Assembly: GCA_035307385.1 (NCBI GenBank)
Contig: DATGID010000102.1
Coordinates: 124,001-188,000 of the forward strand
Origin: DATBHW01 sp035307385
GTDB taxonomy: Bacteria > Chloroflexota > Ktedonobacteria > Ktedonobacterales > DATBGS01
Length of the DNA stretch: 64,000 nt
Direction of reading: 5' to 3'
The first letter of the stretch is position 1. Every line of letters begins with the position of its first letter. The position numbers and the translations under genes are program-made. The notes under the pieces were generated by a model. The model ran no database searches and was not told the origin of the DNA. It was given only the letters and a program-made list of their open reading frames with translations. Below are positions 24,795 through 32,000 of the stretch, piece by piece.

Positions 24795-25898
24795 ATGGCT
24801 GATCCACGATTGCGGCGTTGGGCCGAAGTGCTGGTGCGCTATTCGGTGGGTGTGAAGGCTGGCGATAAGTTGGCAATTAGCGGCCCGCCTCTGGCTGCGC
24901 CCCTGCTTACGGAATGCTACCGCGAGGCGCTGCGGGTGGGCGCGTATCCAGATGTGATCTCTGGCGTGCCGGGCTTGCAAGAGATTTTCTTGCGCGAAGC
25001 CAATGAAGAACAACTGAAGTATATTTCGCCACTGCAAGAGTTGGTTATCGGGCAGTTCGACGCGACGCTGCAAATTATGGCGGATGAGAACACGCGCGAA
25101 CTGGCAGGCGCCGACCCGGCCAGGCAGGCCATCCAGGCGCAGGCCCACCACTCGCTGGTTGAGACCTTTATGCGGCGGCAGGCGGTTGGCGACCTGAAAT
25201 GGAGCCTGACGCTGTACCCCACCAACGCCTACGCGCAGGATGCCGGGATGTCGCTGGCTGACTTCACCGAGTTTGTCTATGAAGCCTGTTTCCTGAACGA
25301 TGAAGACCCGGTGGCGCGCTGGAAGGAATTGGGCGCGAAGCAGCAGCGCCTGGTGGACTGGCTGAAGGGCAAAGATCAGATTCATGTGGTCGCCAAAGAT
25401 ACCGATCTGCATCTGTCGGTGAAGGACCGTATCTTTATCAACGCCGATGGGCAGAAGAACTTCCCTGATGGCGAGTTTTTCACCGGGCCAGTGGAAGATT
25501 CGGTGAACGGGCATATTCGCTTCACGCTTCCGGCGATGTTCCAGGGCAGGCCGGTGGAGGGCGTGCGCGTCCGTTTCGAGGCGGGCCAGGTGGTGGAGGC
25601 GACTGCCGATGTGGGCCAGGACTTGCTGGAACAAATGCTGAACATGGACGACGGCGCGAAACGTCTGGGCGAGTTTGCCTTTGGCAACAACTTCGGCATC
25701 AGCCGGGGCATCAAAAACATTTTGTTCGATGAAAAGATCGGCGGCTCGGTGCATATGGCGCTCGGCGCGGGCTATCCTGATACGGGTAGCAAGAACGAGT
25801 CAGCCTTGCACTGGGATATGATCTGCGATTTGCGCGATGGCGGCGAGGTCTGGGTGGATGGGCAGTTGTTCAATAAAAACGGGCAGTTTGTGGTATAG
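24795..25898 (+). CDS. M29 family aminopeptidase (second copy)
   Basis: A 367-residue paralogue of the protein at 21950, with the same blocks: LRRWAEVLVRYSVGVKAGDK, DRIFINADGQKNFPDGEFFT, GEFAFGNNFGISRGIKNILF, KIGGSVHMALGAGYPDTG and HWDMICDLRDGGEVWVDG. Start ATG 24795 follows AAAAGGAG. The two aminopeptidases bracket the AhpD-like genes, so the block probably arose by duplication of a peptidase-plus-AhpD unit. A 185-nt gap with an AT-rich patch precedes it and may hold its own promoter. Confidence 0.93.
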   Translation: MADPRLRRWAEVLVRYSVGVKAGDKLAISGPPLAAPLLTECYREALRVGAYPDVISGVPGLQEIFLREANEEQLKYISPLQELVIGQFDATLQIMADENTRELAGADPARQAIQAQAHHSLVETFMRRQAVGDLKWSLTLYPTNAYAQDAGMSLADFTEFVYEACFLNDEDPVARWKELGAKQQRLVDWLKGKDQIHVVAKDTDLHLSVKDRIFINADGQKNFPDGEFFTGPVEDSVNGHIRFTLPAMFQGRPVEGVRVRFEAGQVVEATADVGQDLLEQMLNMDDGAKRLGEFAFGNNFGISRGIKNILFDEKIGGSVHMALGAGYPDTGSKNESALHWDMICDLRDGGEVWVDGQLFNKNGQFVV

Positions 25899-25972
25899 CC
25901 CCGGCCAGTTGTATCGCATGCGGGCATCAGCGGCGCGTGTCGCTGATGCCTTGCAAGAAATGGACATCCGTG

Positions 25973-26908
25973 ATGGCAGAACGTGTGTTGCCCCCTCCGA
26001 CCTCCCCAACCTCCGCGCCTGAGCCAGCCACGCCAGGGAAGATACGCGCGGCGCTGGTTTCGGTGGCTGTGAACCTCTTTCTCATCCTCCTCAAGGGCAT
26101 CGTGGGATTTCTGGCGGGCAGCATCGGGTTGATTGCCGAAGCGGTCCATTCGCTGACCGATCTGACGGCCAGCATTCTGGCGGTCTGGGGGATTCGCCGC
26201 GCCGAGCAGCCCCCCGACCCGCAGCATGCCTTTGGGCACGCGCGCTATGAAAATCTGAGCAGCCTGCTGCAAATGCTGATTATCGGCATTGCCAGCGGCA
26301 TTTTGATCTATGAATCGATCTTGCGTATCATCAACGGCTTTACCATCAACGTGCAATGGTGGGCCTTTGCGGTCATGGGCGCTTCGGTGGTGATCGACCT
26401 TTCGACCAGTCGCTTTCTGGAACACGCGGCAGGGGAAAGCGGCGGCAGCGCCGCGCTGGAGGCGGATTCATTTCATTTTATTTCCGATATGTGGGGCGCA
26501 ATTGCCGTCATTATTGGCTTGATCTTTGCCGCGCTCGGATTTCCCATCGCTGACCCCATCGCCGCCATCAGCGTCGCGGTGGTGATCGGCGGGACGGCGA
26601 TTCGCAGCGGCGTTCGCACGACGGGCATTTTGCTGGATAAAGCGCCGCCCCAGGCGCTCTTAGATCGCATTAAGGCGGTTGCGGCGGCCTATCCACAGGT
26701 GCGCGAGGTGCGCGAACTGCGCGCCCGCGTCGCTGGAAACAAAGTGCTGCTGGATATGGCCGTGGGCCTCGCCCCTGACATTTCGATTCAGGAAGCGCAT
26801 ACCATTGCGCATCAGGTGAGCGCGGAGATTCAGCGCCAGGTGCCGCAGGTGATGGACGCGGTGGTCCATGCCGAGCCGGTGGGGGCTGAGCATCTGGCGG
26901 ATGCCTAG
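25973..26908 (+). CDS. Cation diffusion facilitator (CDF) family metal transporter
   Basis: A 311-residue inner-membrane divalent metal/proton antiporter. Six transmembrane helices carry the metal site: HxxxD in GLIAEAVHSLTDLTASILAV (TM2) and in ALEADSFHFISDMWGAIAVI (TM5). The C-terminal ~85 residues are the cytosolic dimer domain (YPQVREVRELRARVAGNKVLLDM ... EIQRQVPQVMDAVVHAEP). The two-His/two-Asp pattern suggests Zn or a similar ion. It lies 75 nt after the second aminopeptidase, metalloenzymes that might share its metal. Confidence 0.9.
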   Translation: MAERVLPPPTSPTSAPEPATPGKIRAALVSVAVNLFLILLKGIVGFLAGSIGLIAEAVHSLTDLTASILAVWGIRRAEQPPDPQHAFGHARYENLSSLLQMLIIGIASGILIYESILRIINGFTINVQWWAFAVMGASVVIDLSTSRFLEHAAGESGGSAALEADSFHFISDMWGAIAVIIGLIFAALGFPIADPIAAISVAVVIGGTAIRSGVRTTGILLDKAPPQALLDRIKAVAAAYPQVREVRELRARVAGNKVLLDMAVGLAPDISIQEAHTIAHQVSAEIQRQVPQVMDAVVHAEPVGAEHLADA

Positions 26909-27194
26909 CGCCGCCTCTCTTCTTCGGTTTCGAGCGCAAGTCAGGCGAATTTGCTTGTAGCGCTACAAGCAACAGATGATGTAGCAGCGATCATCATGTA
27001 TAGGGAGAGGTGGGTTAGAAAAGAAGTTGCATACCCCACAGGGGTATGCAACTTCTGCGTGCGCTTTGCGTAGATATTTATGAAGATGGAAATACCCCAC
27101 ATGGGTATGTAACATTTTCAGGGTGTTGTACGTATATAGATGTAGAGAACGAACGAGATGCGCCCCCAAGAGGTTCCCGGCAGAGAAGTCAGCT
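26909..27194. promoter_or_regulatory. Gene-free region with three strong dyads
   Basis: Between convergent genes lie: a perfect 22-bp palindrome with TTGCTTGTAGC on each arm (26951-26972); a 16-bp inverted repeat around ATACCCC-ACA-GGGGTAT (27022-27056); and a second ATACCCCACATGGGTAT site (27092-27108). The ATACCCC...GGGGTAT sites resemble operators of the CsoR/CstR/FrmR repressor family. No promoter or gene for them to control is obvious. Confidence 0.55.
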
Positions 27195-27953
27195 TTAGGC
27201 AGCCACGCTCTGATGGAGGGCGTTGGCAGCGTAGGTGATGCTGATGGCGAAGAGGAAGAAGGCAGGGATGACGATGAGCCTGTGGACGATGCCCAGTAGA
27301 TCAGGCGCATAATCTGTCTGCTCGTAGAACCATGCCTGGACGGGATGCGCCAGGCTAAAGAGTATCAGCCCAAAGACCGCCAGCCACAAGGAATGCCCGA
27401 TGGCTCCGCCTAGCCGTGCGCGCACGACCAGCGCCAGGCACAGCGCTGCCAGGATGAGCAAGCTGCCGTCCAGCATGAAGAATGCGGCGACTTCGGCTAA
27501 CAGGCCGAGGCCATAGAAGATGAAGCTGAGCGCGCTGATTATGATGATGAGGACGGTGACCAGCGGCCAGAGCTTGACGCGCGGGAGTTGTTCGGATTTT
27601 GTAGGGTCAAACGCGGGCAGGGCATCTGTCAAATTAGCGAGGCCAGGCAGAAAGAGCAAGACGGCGAGCAGCACCGCGCCCTGGTGAATGAGTGTGGCGG
27701 CATCGATGTTGAGCATTTGAAGGATAGTATCGAGCAGGTGGGAAAGCGCCAGTGCCAGGCTGCCAAGGGAGATGAATCGGAAGGCGTGGAGGAGATGGCC
27801 GCCGCGTTGCAGCCAGATGGATGACCAGACGGTCCAGATGGCGATCGCTAACCCGGCAAAATCCAGCAGGGCGGTGATGATGATCGTTGAAAGTGAGAAG
27901 CTGGTCCCGGTGGGTTCTATCTCCAGCAGGAGCAGCGGCAGTCGAGTTATCAT
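27195..27953 (-). CDS. Seven-helix membrane protein of unknown function
   Basis: A 252-residue protein with about seven transmembrane helices (e.g. IIITALLDFAGLAIAIWTVW, LLAVLLFLPGLANLTD, LVTVLIIIISALSFIFYGLG, LIVIPAFFLFAISITYAANA). The outline recalls 7TM sensor input domains, but no kinase, cyclase or output domain follows. ATG 27953 (MITRLPLLLL) is chosen; the frame is open further upstream to 28094 but that part is not membrane-like and contains no good ribosome site. Confidence 0.55.
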   Translation of the reverse strand: MITRLPLLLLEIEPTGTSFSLSTIIITALLDFAGLAIAIWTVWSSIWLQRGGHLLHAFRFISLGSLALALSHLLDTILQMLNIDAATLIHQGAVLLAVLLFLPGLANLTDALPAFDPTKSEQLPRVKLWPLVTVLIIIISALSFIFYGLGLLAEVAAFFMLDGSLLILAALCLALVVRARLGGAIGHSLWLAVFGLILFSLAHPVQAWFYEQTDYAPDLLGIVHRLIVIPAFFLFAISITYAANALHQSVAA

Positions 27954-28174
27954 CGTTTCACATGTTCCATTAGTTCTTATCCTTGGGAAGCGCAGCAGGT
28001 AGAGCGTAAGAGAGTAGGCCATAGAGTAATACGCGGGATGTTTCAGCGGATGAACCTGCCGCAAGCTGAGGGACGCGGCGGAGATTGCTGGCACTGTTAT
28101 TGCGACATCCCCTCAGTTAAGCGCTTTCTGCTGCTGAGTACATAGCCCATTTGCGTAGATGGGCAAGAAAAGTC

Positions 28175-28203
28175 TTGTCAAAATTGGGTTAAGACCCGAT
28201 AAT
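28175..28203 (+). promoter_or_regulatory. Promoter of the RpoD-like sigma factor gene
   Basis: TTGTCA (28175-28180) and GATAAT (28198-28203), 17-nt spacer, each matching the consensus at five of six bases. The resulting 5' UTR would be about 255 nt. Confidence 0.6.
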
Positions 28204-28362
28204 ATATTAAGAAGGAACGCGGACATTTTGGTAGATAGCTTATTGAAGACGGGCAGTCTTCGGGGGGATTGCGGATACGACCTCCTGAAATGGAATACAT
28301 CTTGTAAGTGACCCTGGGACCAGGGGTAGTGGTTGCGGCGGTTAGGCGACTGTAGGATGTCA

Positions 28363-28394
28363 ATCAGCGGGGCGCTTTCCAGCTCCCCGCTGAT
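28363..28394 (+). promoter_or_regulatory. Hairpin in the sigma-factor leader
   Basis: ATCAGCGGGG (28363-28372) pairs perfectly with CCCCGCTGAT (28385-28394). It lies about 70 nt before the ATG, without a U tract, and could be a leader control element or an mRNA stabiliser. Confidence 0.5.
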
Positions 28395-28466
28395 GTCGTG
28401 AGATTGCGGTGATTCGAGCGAACGCGGGTCCCAGGCACCGAGCCAGAGGCCCTTTCAATAGGAAAT

Positions 28467-29720
28467 ATGAACGACATGACACAGCGTATGAATGAGCAGG
28501 AATGGGTCCCCACGCTACAAGATTTGCTTGAGAAGGGCCGCAAGCGGGGTTTTGTGCGCCGTGATGAGCTAGAGGCAGCGCTCCAACGCACCCGGCATTA
28601 CGACCCGCAGGCCCACGCTGGCCTGCCTGAGCAGGTTGGCGAGCCTCAGCCGCAAATAGCAGAGCTTGAGGACCTCGATGAAGCGGTGGATCAACTCCTC
28701 GCCGACGATATTGATATTGTCGATGATGAGGAGGAAGCGATCCGCGCCCGTGAGGATACCGATATAGAGCACCATCTGGAAGAACTGGAAAGCGACACCA
28801 CGGCGCTGCACGATTTGCCGGATTTGGAAGATGCCGGGCGCGAGCGGCTGCGCCGGGTGGAGCAACTCGCCCGCGAGGCTGAGCGAGGCGAGGCGACGGA
28901 AGTCGACACGATTACCGCCTATCTCCGCGAGATAGGGCGCGTACGTATGCTCAGCCATCAGCAAGAGATTGATCTTGCCAAGCGGATTGAGGCTGGCGAC
29001 AAGAGCGCCATGTCAGAATTTGTGCTGGCGAACCTCCGCCTGGTGGTCAGCATTGCCAAGCGCTACGTGGGACGTGGCCTGACACTGCTCGATCTCATTC
29101 AGGAGGGGAACATTGGCTTGATGCGCGCGGTGCAACGCTATGATTGGCGTCGCGGCCACCGCTTCAGCACCCACGCAACGTGGTGGATTCGCCAGGCGAT
29201 CAGCCGGGCCGTGGCCGATAAGGGCCGCGCGATTCGGCTGCCCGTCTACGTGAACACCGCGCTCAACCGGGTGCGCCGCGAGCGCCAGCGCTTGATTCAG
29301 GAGCTTGGCCGCGAGCCAACGGAGTTCGAGTTGGCCGATGCGGTGGGCATGGAAGTGGACCGTCTGCACGAGTTGGAAGCCGCGCCCGGCACGCCGATCT
29401 CGCTCGAACTGCCGGTTGGCGAGGACGACGAGCAGGAACTGGGCGATGTGCTGGCGGACGAGGCATCTCAGTCGCCGGAGGACGCGGCGGCCATGCACAC
29501 CATGAAGGAAGAGGTGCGCGAGGTGCTGGAGGACGTGCTGACACCCCGCGAGCAGTTGGTCCTGGAACTGCGCTTCGGGTTAGGCGGCAGCGGCCATACC
29601 TATCCGTTGGAGCAGGTGGGCCGCCAGCTTGGCATCACCCGCGAGCGCGTGCGTCAGATCGAGGCGGGCGCACTGGCGAAGCTGCGTCATCCACAGGTGT
29701 TGGAGCGCCTGCGCGGCTAA
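28467..29720 (+). CDS. RpoD/SigA-like sigma-70 family factor
   Basis: A 417-residue primary-type or group 2 sigma factor. The first ~145 residues are acidic and variable (ADDIDIVDDEEEAIRARED). Region 1.2 starts at DTITAYLREIGRVRMLSHQQ. Region 2 includes ANLRLVVSIAKRYVGRGL, LLDLIQEGNIGLMRAVQRYD and FSTHATWWIRQAISRA. Region 3 holds VNTALNRVRRERQRL. Region 4 ends with the HTH LEQVGRQLGITRERVRQIEAGAL. Possibly the housekeeping factor, but paralogues may exist elsewhere. Confidence 0.9.
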   Translation: MNDMTQRMNEQEWVPTLQDLLEKGRKRGFVRRDELEAALQRTRHYDPQAHAGLPEQVGEPQPQIAELEDLDEAVDQLLADDIDIVDDEEEAIRAREDTDIEHHLEELESDTTALHDLPDLEDAGRERLRRVEQLAREAERGEATEVDTITAYLREIGRVRMLSHQQEIDLAKRIEAGDKSAMSEFVLANLRLVVSIAKRYVGRGLTLLDLIQEGNIGLMRAVQRYDWRRGHRFSTHATWWIRQAISRAVADKGRAIRLPVYVNTALNRVRRERQRLIQELGREPTEFELADAVGMEVDRLHELEAAPGTPISLELPVGEDDEQELGDVLADEASQSPEDAAAMHTMKEEVREVLEDVLTPREQLVLELRFGLGGSGHTYPLEQVGRQLGITRERVRQIEAGALAKLRHPQVLERLRG

Positions 29721-29755
29721 GAGCCACACCTGTTGAAAACAGGCAAATCCCATAT

Positions 29756-29790
29756 GCAGGGCCGCCATCCTATCTGGATGGCGGCCCTGC
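29756..29790 (+). terminator. Hairpin terminator of the sigma factor gene
   Basis: A perfect 15-bp stem (GCAGGGCCGCCATCC at 29756-29770 with 29776-29790) and a TATCT loop, 36 nt after the stop codon. There is no clear U tract. Confidence 0.65.
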
Positions 29791-29802
29791 ACTGCAAGTG
29801 AC

Positions 29803-29840
29803 AAAAAAACGCGAGCGGCACAGTCTCTGTGCCGCTCGCG
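29803..29840 (-). terminator. Intrinsic terminator of the GGA-loop RNA
   Basis: On the minus strand a perfect 14-bp stem (29840-29827 with 29823-29810, loop AGA) is followed directly by seven T (29809-29803). This is the cleanest intrinsic terminator in the window and fixes the strand of the RNA. Confidence 0.9.
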
Positions 29841-30055
29841 GCTCTCCAGCAAAAGCGAACGAAGAATAAATATGCGGTCCGTGCCCGTTGGCGATCCTTG
29901 CCTTTCTGGTTTCCGTCCAGATAGTGAACGATCCGTGTTCCCCGGCACTCCTGCCCTGATAGCCATCCATAGCCTGGTGGACAATCCGTGCCCGAGGCAA
30001 TCCTTGCTCTGCTGACGGTCCGTGTCTTGATCCTTCGTTCGTTCTTGCCGCTCCA
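29803..30055 (-). ncRNA. CsrB/RsmZ-like small RNA with nine GGA-loop hairpins
   Basis: A noncoding RNA of about 250 nt on the minus strand, bounded by its own promoter and intrinsic terminator. Nine short hairpins follow one another, each with GGA in its loop: 30026-30014, 30007-29997, 29993-29979, 29973-29962, 29955-29944, 29940-29926, 29921-29905, 29902-29890 and 29887-29875. Examples are GCAA-GGA-TTGC, GAAC-ACGGATC-GTTC and TCTGG-ACGGAAA-CCAGA. The loop consensus CA(A/C)GGA(T/C) resembles the CsrA site ACARGGAUG. RNAs of this design sequester CsrA/RsmA; no csrA is in the window, so the partner is unproven. A long frame through it (29717-30556) is not protein-like. Confidence 0.75.
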
Positions 30056-30061
30056 AAAATG

Positions 30062-30090
30062 ATTGTACTCAGGCCGCAAAGCATTGTCTA
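30062..30090 (-). promoter_or_regulatory. Promoter of the GGA-loop RNA
   Basis: On the minus strand TAGACA (30090-30085) and TACAAT (30067-30062) are spaced by 17 nt, each five of six to consensus. Predicted start is about 30055. Confidence 0.7.
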
Positions 30091-30225
30091 TTGTTCTCCC
30101 CTTGAATTTCCCACGCAGCCCCATTTCTTTATGGATTTTTAATGCCCGATGTGGTCTGAGCAGGCTCACACGCAAGCGGCACGCTCCTCTGCCTTCTTGC
30201 TTGTGACGATACGGCTGGCGCACCA

Positions 30226-30888
30226 TCAGGGCTTTTTGGGGCCGCTGGCGCGCTGCCAGATCAGGATGATGAGCAGGAGGATGAAGAGGACGAGGCCGAC
30301 GCCGATGATGATTTGCAGGCCCGTAATAAGCGTGCCGTTGTCGCCCGCGCTGCTGGCAGGTGTGGGCGTATCTGCCGGGGCAGCGGTGGTGGTCACTGAA
30401 GGGACGGGCGTGACGGTGGGCGCGGAAAAGTTGGCCTGGCAGGTGAAGGAATGTGGCCCGCTGTCGGTGACGGCGAAGTTGGCATAATCGCAGGAGATAT
30501 AGGCCGGTGCGACCGGAATGGGGCCGCTCCCGCCTGTCTTCTGGCCGCGCGACCATTCAATGGTGAGGTGTTGATAGGTCGTGCCCGTGGTGGTGGCGAG
30601 TTGATACGTATACGTGCCGCTGGCCCCGGCGCTCATTTTAGCGCAGCCGGTGCCATCGACCTGGGCATCGGGACAGACCCAGAAGACCACATTGTTGGGA
30701 GGTGTCCCGCCGACGATTGCCACGGTAAAGGTGAGGGTGACCGCATCACTTCTGGTGGCCGAGTGAGCCGCGCCGGTCTGGATGGTGAGCGCTGAAAAGG
30801 CCAGCAAAATCACGAACGCCACGCAGCTTACGGCCACGAACAAGAGGCGGCGAGACTGAATCACGCGCTGTCTCAGGCCATCTATCAA
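30226..30888 (-). CDS. Exported protein with C-terminal membrane anchor
   Basis: A 220-residue surface protein. An N-terminal hydrophobic helix (LLFVAVSCVAFVILLAFSAL) acts as signal peptide or anchor. A ~115-residue beta-rich extracellular domain has Cys pairs (WVCPDAQVDGTGC; ISCDYANF...SFTC) that could form disulfides. A Thr/Pro linker (TVTPVPSVTTTAAPADTPTP) leads to a second helix (GLQIIIGVGLVLFILLLIILI) and a short basic tail. No family is recognised. The minus-strand small RNA lies downstream. Confidence 0.65.
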   Translation of the reverse strand: MIDGLRQRVIQSRRLLFVAVSCVAFVILLAFSALTIQTGAAHSATRSDAVTLTFTVAIVGGTPPNNVVFWVCPDAQVDGTGCAKMSAGASGTYTYQLATTTGTTYQHLTIEWSRGQKTGGSGPIPVAPAYISCDYANFAVTDSGPHSFTCQANFSAPTVTPVPSVTTTAAPADTPTPASSAGDNGTLITGLQIIIGVGLVLFILLLIILIWQRASGPKKP

Positions 30889-31014
30889 GATTGTTCTGCT
30901 CGCTTTCTTCCTAATCTATCCCAACTATGTAACGAGTGAAACGTCAGAAAGGATAATATTACCTCCCTTTCCGAACAAAAATACAAAGAGCGAGAAAATT
31001 GGGCACGAATGCGC

Positions 31015-31084
31015 TTGTATCGGAGGCGGTTCTGTGTTACAATCACATGAGGGCGGGGACGATTCGATATAATTGTCCCCGCCC
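31015..31084 (+). promoter_or_regulatory. Promoter and 5' hairpin of the MBL hydrolase gene
   Basis: TTGTAT (31015-31020) and TACAAT (31038-31043), 17-nt spacer. The transcript would begin at about 31050, directly at a perfect 10-bp hairpin (GGGCGGGGAC 31051-31060 with 31075-31084) whose loop itself contains a TATAAT-like sequence. Confidence 0.6.
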
Positions 31085-31111
31085 GACATTGTGGGAGAAC
31101 GCGAGAACGCT

Positions 31112-31759
31112 ATGGAGATCACCTGGCTGGGTCATGCATGTTTCCGGCTGCGCGGCAAAGAGGTGACCGTGCTGACGGACCCTTATGGCCCCCAACTTGG
31201 CTATACATTGGGGCGCGTCAGCGCGCAGATTGTCACCATCAGCCACGATCACCCTGGGCATAACAATGTGGCGGCTGTCGGCGGCGAGCCGTATGTGCTG
31301 CGCGGGCCAGGCGAGTATGAGGTACAGGATGTGCTGATTACGGCGGTGGCATCCTATCACGATGATGAGCGCGGCAAGCGGCTGGGCCAGAATACCATCT
31401 ATGTGCTGCATGTCGATGATATTGCGGTGTGCCATCTGGGCGATCTCGGTCATGTGCTGACCGATGGGCAGCGCGAGGAGCTTGGCGACGTAGATGTGCT
31501 GCTCGTGCCGGTTGGCGGCAATAATACGATCAACGCGGGGCAGGCGGTTGAGGTGATTAGCCAGCTTGACCCCAGGGTGGTGATTCCGATGCATTACGCG
31601 ACGGCGGCCACTGAAGGCAAAGTGGAGGGCCTGGACCCGGTGGAAAAGTTCTGTCGCGAGATGGGGGTGGAGGTGGTGGAACCACAGCCTAAACTGGCGG
31701 TGACGCGGGGGACACTTCCCGCCGAACCGCAGGTAATCACTCTCAGCTATCGGGGCTAG
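31112..31759 (+). CDS. MBL-fold metal-dependent hydrolase (UlaG/YtkL-like)
   Basis: A 215-residue metallo-beta-lactamase fold protein of the Lactamase_B_3 group. It starts MEITWLGHACFRL and carries SHDHPGHNNV (variant HxHxxH), VCHLGDLGH, LLVPVGG and VIPMHYAT, the usual order of metal ligands in UlaG-like proteins. The Asp/His pattern in the first motif is unusual (SHDHPGHNN). The start is ATG 31112, not the upstream codon at 31073, which lies inside the leader hairpin. Substrate unknown. Confidence 0.85.
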   Translation: MEITWLGHACFRLRGKEVTVLTDPYGPQLGYTLGRVSAQIVTISHDHPGHNNVAAVGGEPYVLRGPGEYEVQDVLITAVASYHDDERGKRLGQNTIYVLHVDDIAVCHLGDLGHVLTDGQREELGDVDVLLVPVGGNNTINAGQAVEVISQLDPRVVIPMHYATAATEGKVEGLDPVEKFCREMGVEVVEPQPKLAVTRGTLPAEPQVITLSYRG

Positions 31760-32000
31760 GACCGGCCAGGGTTCCTGGCCCCTTCTTCTTGTGCACTGAT
31801 CTGTACAGCGTGGCGCGAAAGGCGTCGTAGTATTTTTGGGTAATATTCCGCGAGCGCTGGCGTTGTGATCCGTATAGAAGGCCATAAGGTATAGCTTCAG
31901 GCAGTTTGGCTCTTGCCTTATTTTTTATTTTTGGGGATCGAGGACCAAGATCATGCGTATGTGGCGTTCTAGCATTGGAGGCAGTCAGGAGGGTTATGCG

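Noticed and set aside
29717..30556. 279-residue minus-strand reading frame through the small RNA
   Set aside because: Its sequence is Arg/His-rich and without domain character, and the region has its own promoter, hairpin series and terminator.
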